From positions 62,001 to 126,000 of the forward strand of contig JBFWRI010000001.1 in assembly GCA_050248995.1 (NCBI GenBank): a stretch of 64,000 nt of DNA, read 5' to 3'. Source of the stretch: JBFWRI01 sp050248995 (GTDB taxonomy: Bacteria > Pseudomonadota > Alphaproteobacteria > JAIXQD01). Below the pieces are notes generated by a model that worked only from the letters and a program-made list of their open reading frames with translations, did not search any database and was not told the origin of the DNA. The first letter of the stretch is position 1, and each line of letters starts with the position of its first letter. Shown here one piece after another: positions 1-8,700 of the stretch. The translations under genes were made by a program, and so were the position numbers.

Positions 1-1
1 T

Positions 2-199
2 AAGCCGAAAGAACAACCTGTGACTCAGGTCGAGCCTGTGGCCCCGGCCGCAGAATTGGCGCCAGCCATGGTGCCCGGTGATGCGCCGTCGGAAATCGTT
101 CCCATGCCCGAAGCGGCACCCGCCGTACCTGCGCCGATCGACCTTCCAGCCGATGCGCCCGAGGCTACCGTCACTGTTCCGGCCGAGGTAGCTGAATAA
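2..199 (+). CDS. C-terminal end of an RND efflux periplasmic adaptor (partial)
   Basis: Only the last 65 codons are in the window. They read as a low-complexity Pro/Ala/Glu/Val-rich tail ending in VAE and TAA. The TAA overlaps the ATG of the RND pump gene (TAATG at 197-201), so the two are translationally coupled. A gene directly upstream of and fused by overlap to an HAE1-type pump is normally the membrane-fusion (adaptor) subunit, so that role is inferred from position. The visible tail itself carries no diagnostic motif; adaptor cores normally end before such a tail. Confidence 0.6.
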   Translation, partial: KPKEQPVTQVEPVAPAAELAPAMVPGDAPSEIVPMPEAAPAVPAPIDLPADAPEATVTVPAEVAE

Positions 200-3100
200 T
201 GGATGCCGCGCCAAAAAAACAAATGGGCCTGACCGAGCTGTTCATCCGCCGCCCCATTTTCGCGACGGTACTGAACCTTGTGCTCATCCTGCTGGGCGTT
301 GTGGCGTTCAACCAGCTGACGTTGCGTGAATACCCGGCGATCGACCGTCCGGTGGTCAACGTCGATGTCGATTACCGGGGCGCCAGCGCTGAAATCATGG
401 AATCACAGGTCACGCAGCCGATCGAAGACGCGCTGTCGGGCATCGAAGGTATCGATTTCATCGCGTCGGAAAGCCGCACTGAGCGGTCGTCGATCACTGT
501 GCAGTTCAACCTCGACCGCGATATGGATGCGGCGGCATCCGATGTGCGCGATCGTGTCAGCCGTGCCCGCAAGCAGCTGCCCGACGAAGCCGAAGAGCCG
601 ATTGTTAGCAAGGTGGAATCCGACGCGCAGCCCATCATCTATCTGGCCTTCCGCAGCGACCGTATGACGCCGCTGGAAGTGACCGATTACGCCGACCGCG
701 TGGTGAAAGACCAGCTGGAAACGCTGCCCGGCGTGGCCAGCGTCAATATCTTCGGCGCCCGGCGCTATGCGATGCGCGTCTGGCTCGATCGCGATCGTCT
801 GGCGGGATACAAGCTGACGCCAACCGACATTGAAAACGCCATCCGCGCCCAGAACGCTGAAATTCCGGCAGGCCGTATCGAAGGACTGGACCGCGAATTC
901 ACCGTGCTGGCTGAAACCGACCTGAAAACACCGGCCGAGTTCGACAAGATCATCGTGAAAGAAGTCGACGGCGTTCCGGTTTATCTGGGGCAGGTGGCGC
1001 GCGTTGTCGAAGCTGCCGAGGATGAGCGCAGCATCGCCCGCTATAATGGCGAGCCCGCGATTGCCATGGGTATCGTGCGCCAGTCCACCGCCAACCCGCT
1101 CGATCTTTCAAAAGCGCTGCAAGAAAAACTGCCCAAGATCGAAGCCGCGCTACCCGAAGGCATGAAGCTGTCGACGGCGTATGACACAACAGTCTTCATT
1201 AATAAGTCGATTCAGGCCGTATTTATAACCATTTTTGAAGCCATCCTGCTGGTCGTGCTGGTCATCTTCCTGTTCCTGCGGTCGTTCCGCGCCATGCTGG
1301 TGCCGGTTGTCGCCATTCCCGTCTGCCTTGTTGCCAGTTTCGCGTTGATGTCGCTGTTCGGTTTCAGTTTGAACACGCTGACGCTGCTGGCGCTGGTTAT
1401 CGCCATCGGTCTTGTGGTTGATGATGCCATCGTCATGCTGGAAAACATCACGCGCTATATTGAAGCCGGGGAAGATCCGTTTACAGCGGCGCTAAAGGGC
1501 GCGAAGGAGATCACATTCGCCGTTATCGCCATGACGCTGACATTGGCCGCCGTGTTCGCACCCGTGGCGTTTTCAACCGGCATCACCGGCAAGATCTTTA
1601 CCGAATTCGCGCTGACACTGGCCGGCGCCGTCATCATCTCGGGTTTTGTGGCACTGACGCTGACCCCCACCATGTGCGCCCGCGTCCTAAGCCATGCCCA
1701 TACCAGCGGGCGCTTTTATGAATGGATCGAACGGCGCCTGAACGGCATCACCGAGCGCTATCGTCGCCGGCTGGCGTGGGCCCTGAACCACCGCAAAATC
1801 ATCGTCGGCATCATGCTGCTGTCGGTCATGGCTACCGGCTTCATGTTTACGCAGTTACCACGCGAACTGGCACCGTATGAAGACCGTAACCTGATTTTCA
1901 GTATCGCCATCGGCCCTGAAGGGGCGACGCCCGAGTTCATGGACCGCTATATCAAGCAGGTCGAGGATGTGTTCCGCAGCATTCCCGAGCGCGAACGCAT
2001 GTTCACCATTATCGGCTTCCCGTCGGTGACGACCAGTTTCGCCGTGCTGGGCCTGAAGCCGTGGGACGAACGCGACCGCGTGGTGTTTGAAATCATGGGC
2101 GAGCTGTTCGGTAAGTTCAGCGTGATCCCCGGCGCTATGGTCTTCCCGAACCTGCCGCCGTCATTGCAGGGCGGGGGCCGTTCACGGCCTTTGGAAGTCG
2201 TGCTGCGCACCACCGGCAGCATGCAGGATCTGACCGATGTAATGTCTAAGGTCGTCGCGGCCGCTGCGGCCAGCCCGCTGTTCCTGCAGCCGGATACCGA
2301 CCTGAAGCTGAATTCGCCCGAACTACGGGTGAAAGTGAACCGCGACAAGCTGGCTCAGGTCGGTCTAACGCCCGATGTTGTTGGCCGCGCGCTGGAAAGC
2401 ATGCTGGGGGGCCGTCAGGTCACCCGCTATAAGAAAAGCGGCGAACAGTATGATGTGATCGTGCAGGTCGAAGACAGCCTGCGCACCGATCCAGCCGATA
2501 TTACTCGTGTTTTTGTGCGCGTGCCGTCGGGCGAAATGGTGGCGCTGTCGAATTTTGTAACAGTTGAAAACAGCGTGGCGCCCAAGGAACTGATCCGCTT
2601 CAACAAGCTGCGTGCAGCAACCTTTGAATCGAATCTAGCGCCGGGCGTGGGGCTTGATCAAGCCATACGCTTTGTTGAAAAGACAGTCGAAGAAATTGGC
2701 AACCCGACCATCCAGCTCGATTACAAGGGCAACAGCCGCGAATTCCAGGCGGCGGGCACAACCATCCTGTTCCTGTTCGGTCTGGCGCTGTTGTTCATCT
2801 ATCTCGTGTTGGCGGCGCAGTTTGAATCGTGGCGCGACCCGCTGATTATTATGTTCTCGGTGCCAACCGCCATTTTCGGCGCGGTGCTGATTGTCTATAT
2901 CGCCAATCTGGCCATTGGTATGGCGCTCAATATCTACAGCCAGATCGGCTTGATCGCGCTGATTGGCCTGATTACCAAGCACGGCATCCTGATTGTTGAA
3001 TTCACCAACCAGAAAATCGATGCCGGCGAACAGCGCCTTGAAGCGTTGCTGGATGCGTCCGTACAGCGTCTACGCCCCATCCTGATGACGACAGCGGCGA

Positions 3101-3453
3101 TGGTGCTGGGTTCGCTGCCGTTGGCGCTGGCCAGCGGGGCAGGGGCGATGGCGCAGATGAGTATCGGCTGGGTGATCGTCGCCGGTCTGACAATCGGCAC
3201 GGTATTCACATTGTTTGTTGTGCCGGTGATGTACAGCTATATCTCGGTGCATGCGCCGGAAGGCGCCGCCCCGCCGGCGCCCCGCAGCAAACCTGTGCCG
3301 CCGGCACCGCCTGTTACACCACCACCGCCGCCAACACCTTCGGCACCACCAGCGCCCGAAACGCCACGCGTGGTGCTGCAGAACGAACCGCAGATCCCGC
3401 GGGCGTTCCGCCCCAGCGATACGCCGCGGCCCAAATATCCGTGGGAAACTTAA
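199..3453 (+). CDS. RND multidrug efflux permease (HAE1/AcrB-like)
   Basis: Proton-driven inner-membrane pump that would export drugs or other amphiphiles through an adaptor and an outer-membrane channel. The 1084-residue length fits the family. The paired TM4 aspartates of the proton relay are present at D408-D409 (GLVVDDAIVMLEN), and the TM10 lysine is at about K927 (ITKHGILIVEF). The N-terminus FIRRPIFATVLN and the porter-domain segment VTQPIEDALSGIEGI are typical. Residues after about 1015 form a Pro-rich cytoplasmic tail (PPAPPVTPPPPP) beyond the last TM helix, which AcrB lacks. The start ATG overlaps the stop of the adaptor gene. The 3' end overlaps the convergent pirin gene by 4 bases. 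The substrate cannot be told from the sequence. Confidence 0.93.
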   Translation: MDAAPKKQMGLTELFIRRPIFATVLNLVLILLGVVAFNQLTLREYPAIDRPVVNVDVDYRGASAEIMESQVTQPIEDALSGIEGIDFIASESRTERSSITVQFNLDRDMDAAASDVRDRVSRARKQLPDEAEEPIVSKVESDAQPIIYLAFRSDRMTPLEVTDYADRVVKDQLETLPGVASVNIFGARRYAMRVWLDRDRLAGYKLTPTDIENAIRAQNAEIPAGRIEGLDREFTVLAETDLKTPAEFDKIIVKEVDGVPVYLGQVARVVEAAEDERSIARYNGEPAIAMGIVRQSTANPLDLSKALQEKLPKIEAALPEGMKLSTAYDTTVFINKSIQAVFITIFEAILLVVLVIFLFLRSFRAMLVPVVAIPVCLVASFALMSLFGFSLNTLTLLALVIAIGLVVDDAIVMLENITRYIEAGEDPFTAALKGAKEITFAVIAMTLTLAAVFAPVAFSTGITGKIFTEFALTLAGAVIISGFVALTLTPTMCARVLSHAHTSGRFYEWIERRLNGITERYRRRLAWALNHRKIIVGIMLLSVMATGFMFTQLPRELAPYEDRNLIFSIAIGPEGATPEFMDRYIKQVEDVFRSIPERERMFTIIGFPSVTTSFAVLGLKPWDERDRVVFEIMGELFGKFSVIPGAMVFPNLPPSLQGGGRSRPLEVVLRTTGSMQDLTDVMSKVVAAAAASPLFLQPDTDLKLNSPELRVKVNRDKLAQVGLTPDVVGRALESMLGGRQVTRYKKSGEQYDVIVQVEDSLRTDPADITRVFVRVPSGEMVALSNFVTVENSVAPKELIRFNKLRAATFESNLAPGVGLDQAIRFVEKTVEEIGNPTIQLDYKGNSREFQAAGTTILFLFGLALLFIYLVLAAQFESWRDPLIIMFSVPTAIFGAVLIVYIANLAIGMALNIYSQIGLIALIGLITKHGILIVEFTNQKIDAGEQRLEALLDASVQRLRPILMTTAAMVLGSLPLALASGAGAMAQMSIGWVIVAGLTIGTVFTLFVVPVMYSYISVHAPEGAAPPAPRSKPVPPAPPVTPPPPPTPSAPPAPETPRVVLQNEPQIPRAFRPSDTPRPKYPWET

Positions 3454-4148
3454 GGTAGGTCGAACAGCAGGAATTCAGCGTCGTCGCCGGCCTTGAATTC
3501 CAGCTCTGTTTCCAGGCCGAATCCCAAACCGTCGCCGGCTTCCAGCGTTTCACCGTTCACATCCAGCGTGCCGCGCGCCACCTGAATCCAGCCGAAGCGG
3601 TCACCATCCAGCTGCTTGGTCAGCGTGCGGCCGGCCTGCAGCAGGCCGCCATACAGTTTGACATCGGTGTTGATGAACAGGGCATCGTCTTTTGCGTCGC
3701 CACTGGCCAGAAGTGTCAGCGCGTTCTGGCGCTCTGCCGGGTCGAACCGGCGTTCGTCATAACGCGGGGCCACGCCTTTGGTGTGCGGCAGCAGCCATAT
3801 CTGCAACAGGTGCAGCGGGTTGGTTTGGCTGGCGTTGAATTCACTGTGGCGCACGCCTTTGCCGGCACTCATCACCTGCACATCGCCGTGGCCGATCTCG
3901 CCTTCGCCGCCCGTGCTGTCTTTGTGGGCGATGAAGCCCGCCAGCGGGTAAGTGATGATTTCCATATCCATATGGCCATGCGTGGGAAACCCGGCGCCGG
4001 GGGCAACGCGGTCCTCGTTGATAACGCGCAGGTTGCGGAAGCCCATGAACTGGGGGTCGTGGTAGTCGGCAAAACTGAACGTATGAAGGGCCTTAAGCCA
4101 GCCATGATCGGCAAAACCGCGGTCTTTTGAGGGGCGTTTCGTAAACAT
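3450..4148 (-). CDS. Pirin family protein (bicupin)
   Basis: A 232-residue two-cupin protein of the pirin/YhhW type. The N-terminal metal site is visible as PTHGHMDMEIITYPLAG and GVRHSE (His pairs plus Glu), and GFRNLRVINEDRV is a standard pirin N-terminal motif. Some family members have quercetin 2,3-dioxygenase activity and others act as redox or transcription co-factors; the substrate here is unknown. It is transcribed away from dps, with 66 bases between the two divergent starts, and converges on the RND pump gene. No signal peptide is present, so it is cytoplasmic. Confidence 0.9.
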   Translation of the reverse strand: MFTKRPSKDRGFADHGWLKALHTFSFADYHDPQFMGFRNLRVINEDRVAPGAGFPTHGHMDMEIITYPLAGFIAHKDSTGGEGEIGHGDVQVMSAGKGVRHSEFNASQTNPLHLLQIWLLPHTKGVAPRYDERRFDPAERQNALTLLASGDAKDDALFINTDVKLYGGLLQAGRTLTKQLDGDRFGWIQVARGTLDVNGETLEAGDGLGFGLETELEFKAGDDAEFLLFDLP

Positions 4149-4214
4149 GATGTTATTGAAATGGTGCTAAATTGAGCTAGTTTCAAGTAGTGAAAAGATT
4201 CATGGAGGTAAACA

Positions 4215-4700
4215 ATGTCCGTCACCCCAATCAAAACCGATAATGACCTGGCCAGTAACGTGCGCGCCAAGGTTGTGCCTATCTTGCAAACCGCACAGGC
4301 CAGCGCGCTGGACCTGATGGGTCAGTGCAAACAAGCACACTGGAACGTTAAGGGGCCGAACTTCATCGCCCTGCATGAATTCTTCGATAAGCTGCATGAC
4401 ACGGTGGAAGTAATGATGGACGATCTGGCCGAGCGTGTTGTGGCGCTGGGTGGCATGGCAGAAGGCCGGCTCGATCAAGCAGCCAAGGCCAGCACGCTGC
4501 CTGCCTATACGGCTAAGACCAGCGAGGAAGATCACCTGAAGGCGCTGGTACAGGCATTCAGCAGTTTTGCGCAGCAAACCCGCGCCGCCATCGACCAGAC
4601 CGGCGAGTTCGGCGATCAGGCTACGGCTGACCTGTTCACCAGCATCACACGCGAACTGGATAAACAGCTGTGGATGATTGAAAGCCACCTGAAACACTAA
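4215..4700 (+). CDS. dps: Dps ferritin-like DNA-protecting protein
   Basis: A 161-residue Dps: a dodecameric ferritin-like shell that oxidises Fe(II) with peroxide and protects DNA in stress or stationary phase. The intersubunit ferroxidase ligands sit in QAHWNVKGPNF and LHEFFDKLHDTVEVMMDDLAERV (His, then His/Asp/Glu), the family signature. GGAGG at 4204-4208 lies 6 bases before the ATG. The gene is monocistronic, ended by a perfect 13-bp hairpin terminator. The N-terminal extension is short, so extra DNA binding through a long Lys-rich tail is not expected. Confidence 0.96.
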   Translation: MSVTPIKTDNDLASNVRAKVVPILQTAQASALDLMGQCKQAHWNVKGPNFIALHEFFDKLHDTVEVMMDDLAERVVALGGMAEGRLDQAAKASTLPAYTAKTSEEDHLKALVQAFSSFAQQTRAAIDQTGEFGDQATADLFTSITRELDKQLWMIESHLKH

Positions 4701-4712
4701 GCGCGACGCATT

Positions 4713-4754
4713 AAAAAGCCCCGCCGGTTTTTATACCATCTGGCGGGGCTTTTT
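4713..4754 (+). terminator. Intrinsic terminator of dps
   Basis: Perfect 13-bp inverted repeat AAAAAGCCCCGCC / GGCGGGGCTTTTT with a 16-base loop. The A-run on one side and T-run on the other mean it can work in both directions, also serving the convergent SRPBCC gene. Confidence 0.92.
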
Positions 4755-4769
4755 GTATCTGTGACAGGC

Positions 4770-5306
4770 TTATCTCTTCTCGACCGTAGCTTTCAAGTCG
4801 GCAAGGCCCTTGTCGAATTCCCTGCTAATCATCTTTTCGCAGTTCATCACTAATCCTATCACCTTGCCCACATAATTATTGGTGCCAAACATCACCCACG
4901 TTACGGTCGTCTTTCCGCCTTCGCGGGCCAGTGAAATCTCGGCTGTGCTGGTGGCTTCGAACGGGCGTGTGAATACCAGATTGTACTTTACCAGCTTGTT
5001 GTATTTGCTGTCGGCAATCGTCGATGTGCCGGCGCCTGATCTGTCACCATCCCACGCAACCACCGCGCCCTTGCCGGCGCGCGGGCCGCTATAGGTCAAT
5101 TTGACTTCGGGGTCCATCTTTACCCATGGCGACCATACAGCCATTTTACGGTGATCGTTGATGTGGGGAAAAATAGCCGCAGGCGAGGCCGCGATCGACG
5201 TCTTGCGCTCGACACGGTAATCGCCGGGCAGAAAAGCAGCGATGGCCAAGAAAACAACAATGAGGACGGCAATAATTTTAAGGATATTCTTCAGCGTGCG
5301 GTTCAT
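4770..5306 (-). CDS. SRPBCC family protein (START-like fold), membrane-anchored
   Basis: 178 residues starting at MNRTLKNILK. An N-terminal hydrophobic helix (about residues 9-28, IIAVLIVVFLAIAAFL) is followed by a polyketide-cyclase/SRPBCC-like domain beginning YRVERKTSIAASPAAIFPHINDHRKMAVWSPW. This N-terminal strand-helix pattern is typical of the family, which forms a hydrophobic ligand pocket. The longer open frame to 5456 is not used: AAGGAG stands just before this ATG and the upstream residues look unlike protein. The ligand is unknown. It converges on dps and shares its terminator. Confidence 0.8.
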   Translation of the reverse strand: MNRTLKNILKIIAVLIVVFLAIAAFLPGDYRVERKTSIAASPAAIFPHINDHRKMAVWSPWVKMDPEVKLTYSGPRAGKGAVVAWDGDRSGAGTSTIADSKYNKLVKYNLVFTRPFEATSTAEISLAREGGKTTVTWVMFGTNNYVGKVIGLVMNCEKMISREFDKGLADLKATVEKR

Positions 5307-5367
5307 GGCGGCTCCTTGGCGCAGTTCACGCTGAACATAAGCCGGATAAAGATAAACGGAAAGGGGC

Positions 5368-5736
5368 CTAAATCTTGGGTGTTCGCAGGGCCAGCGAAAC
5401 CGGCTTGATAAAGAAGCCAATGCCCATCCGGGAAGCCCGGGCAACCAGCGGATCATCGGCTGTGATGTGCGGATCGGTCGCCAGAACTACCTGCAGTGTG
5501 TACTTCGCGTCGCGGAAGGCGGTGCAGCGTTCTGATACGTGCTCGTTATAGGGGCGCAGGTCCCATTCCTTGCCCTTCAGCTTGTTGGTGAGGTTCGCGC
5601 ACAGTCCGCGGAATTCATGCCAGCGATCATCGACACTATCGCTCCACATCTGTGGCGAATGCCATGGGCTGGCGCGGCGCGCCGCTGCCAGCTCGTTCAG
5701 GTTTCTCTCAAGCTGGTTATAGGTGTGGATGGGCAT
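5368..5736 (-). CDS. Hypothetical protein, 122 aa
   Basis: Not recognised. A soluble, charged protein with the N-terminus MPIHTYNQLERNLNELAAARR and no signal peptide or membrane segment. It starts 6 bases after the stop of the giant coiled-coil gene, so it is probably co-transcribed downstream of it. Codon use matches the core genes. The function cannot be stated. Confidence 0.6.
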   Translation of the reverse strand: MPIHTYNQLERNLNELAAARRASPWHSPQMWSDSVDDRWHEFRGLCANLTNKLKGKEWDLRPYNEHVSERCTAFRDAKYTLQVVLATDPHITADDPLVARASRMGIGFFIKPVSLALRTPKI

Positions 5737-5742
5737 AGTGTA

Positions 5743-8700
5743 TTAGCCAACCTTTTCTGCTGTGTCGTCTTCCTTGGCATCAAGGCTTTCGATCTGCTGC
5801 AGAACGCTGGCCAGCTTGCCGGTCGTGGCTTCGGCCACGGCACCGGCCGACAGTTTGGCATCTTCCAGCTTTTGCAGCAGGGCCTGCAGCTGGCCCAGCG
5901 CATTGCGCGTCTGGTCGCCAACATTGCCGGCACGCTTCACAAGATCCGTATGCGCCGTTTCAACGGTACGGGTCTGGCCTTCAAGTTGCTTGCCCAAATC
6001 ATGCAGCAGCACGCTGGCGCTTTCCACCATGTTGCGCAGATGCGTGACCTGGTTCGAAACTTCGCTGCCGGCGGCATGGCGCAGGTTGGCCATGCGGCTC
6101 GTCAGGTCTTCGATTTCGGCATAGGCGTTGCTGCTGACTTCGCGCAGGCGGCCCGAAGCCGTCGCCATCAGCTGGACGCTCTTTTCAACGTCGCTGCGCA
6201 GCTTCTGGTGATCGCCGCCGAACGTATCCAGCTTCTTCGCCAGCGTGGTATCGGCGCTGACGATATCACCGACGATGGTCTGCAGGTGGGTCGACAGTTT
6301 GCGCATGCGCTCTTCAGCGTTGCTGGCGATACCGGCCATTTGTGCGGCCAGGTCGTCGACCTGCGAGGTCATGTGGTTCTTGAAGCCGTAGAATTCGCCC
6401 AGCACGCGTGCGGTGTCGGCCAGCACGGTTTGCGCGTTGGTGCGGATCTGCTCCTGCTCGCGCTGGTAATGACCGGTCACTTCCGACAAGTCGCGCGTGC
6501 TGGTGGTCAGCGTCTGGTTCATCTGCATCACGGCCTGCTGGGTCTGCTGGCTTTGGCGGTGCAGCGTGTCGCCGGCGCTTTCCAGCTCGGCCAGTGCCTT
6601 CGCCAATGCAAGCGTCAGCGCTTCGGTTTCGCCGGCGATGTCGCCGCGCAGCGAACTAGCGCTGCCCTTCAGCTCTTCGATGGCGTCCTTAACGGCGGTG
6701 ACTTGCGCTTCGGCCAGTTGGGCTTGCTGCTGCAGCGTGGTGGCCTGCGTCATGACTGTGCGGCCTGTCTGTTCCAGCGTTTGCGCGGTGTTGCGAGCGT
6801 GGTCATCCAGACGAACGATGTTGTCAGCCAGCGCGTCGGTGGCGTTTTCAACCTTGCCGACAACGTCGTCGGTCATGCTGCCTGCCGATGTTTGCGCCGA
6901 TTGCAGACGCTCGATGGCCGACAGTGTGGTGCCGGCAAAGTGCGTGATCTGCGTTTCGAGGCGTTGGCCCTGGTGTGCCAGGTTTTCGCTGACTTGCAGG
7001 AAGTCCATGGCCTTGGCGCTGACGGTTTCGGCAAAGCGTTCCATCTGCGCTTCGGTCAGGCTTGTCGCCGCGCGGAAGCGGTTGGTTTCGGCTTCCAGCG
7101 TGGTGATAACGCTTTCCGACGTGTCTTGCAGCTTGCTGCGGCTTTCGTCCAGCATCTTGATGGCGGTATCCGAGCCCATCTGCATCATCTGCGTGGCCTT
7201 CTCGGCGGTGCGTGCGGCTTGCTGTGCATTCAGCGACAGGCGTTCGGCGTCGCGCTCGAACTGGCCGGTGGCCTGCGCAGCATCCTGCACGGCCTGCGTA
7301 ATCGTCGCGGCAACCGTACGCGCTTGTGTGTCGGCCTTGAGCGTTTGTTCAACAAGGCCGCCGACTTCGCGCAGCACATCCTGGCTGGCCTTCGTCAGCT
7401 TGGCGGTGGTTTCTTCGGCGCTGATGCCCAGCTGTTGCTGGCGCTGCTCGACCGTGCTGGCCAATTCGCTGAGGCGCAGCGTGGCAGTGTCAGCCATATG
7501 CGCCGCGCGGCCCTGCGCGGTGTCCATCAGGCTGCACAGGTCCTGCAGCGATGCCAGTGCGGTGGATGACTTGCCGCCCAACGCTTCAACAATACCGGTC
7601 AGCTTTTCGGTTAGTGTCGCAAAGGCATGAGACTTTTCAGCCATGACATCCTGCGACTGGTTCAACGTGCCGGCAGCTGACAATGCGGTGGTTTCGAACT
7701 CACCCTTCAGCTGGTCAAGGCTGCGTGTGGCCGTTTCCAGAATATCGGTGAACGTGTGCGTCAGTGACGACAGCGCCGTGCGGGCCAGGTTTTCGCTTTG
7801 GCCCAGCATCGATGCCATCGAATGATACTTGGCTTCGGCTTCCGCCAGTTCGCCCAGTGTCTTCTGCACTTCGCCGGCCAGCATGACCTGCGTTTCGCGG
7901 GCCTGCGTGCGCACAACGTCAAAAGCACTGGCGGCCTGCTGCGCTGCTTCACGCGCACCGGCGCCGTAAGCGTCGGCTTCGCTGCGAATGGCTGCGGTTT
8001 GGCCAACAATCTCGCGTGTGGCTTCTTCGGCTGCGCCGCCCACCTTGCCGAATTCCTGCAGCATGGCGGTGACAGCGTTTTGCAGGCGGTTGACGCTTTC
8101 CTGCGTCGCCGCGCCGCTTGCAACGCTGGTGGCGGTGATCTTGTCGGCAAGGCTGGCAAGGCGCTCTTCGGTTGCATCCAGATCGGCGCGCAGGTTCTGC
8201 ACCAGCGTACCCATCGTCTGGCCCTGCTGCGCGAACGCCGCCGTGCTGCTGCCGGCGATTGTTGCGTAATTCTGCATGGCCTGTTCGGCATTCGACGCGG
8301 CAAGGGCAAGGCCTTGCGCCTTTTCGGTAACCGTCTTGTCGGCGTAATCGGCGACAGTGACAAAGCGTGCCTGTACGGCGGTGGCCATTTCCAGCGCATC
8401 GCTGCCGGTGCCGGCCAGCTTGTTCGAAGCCTTTTCCAGCAGGTTCAGCGTTTCGCCCAGCTTGGCGAATACGTCGCTTTGCTGACCGGCGAGTGTTTCG
8501 TGCTTGGTCTGCAGCATGCCGATCATCGCATCCAGTTCAAGGCGCGTCTGGTCGGTGGTGCTGCTTAGTTCTTGTGCAATAGTGCGCAGCTGGCCTTCGC
8601 CGGTGACGGCGCCGTCGCACAGCTTCAGCAACTGGTCTTGTGCGATGTGCAGCGACTGCACTTGGTTTGTGATGTGGCCGCCGAAATCATCCAGCGTGCT

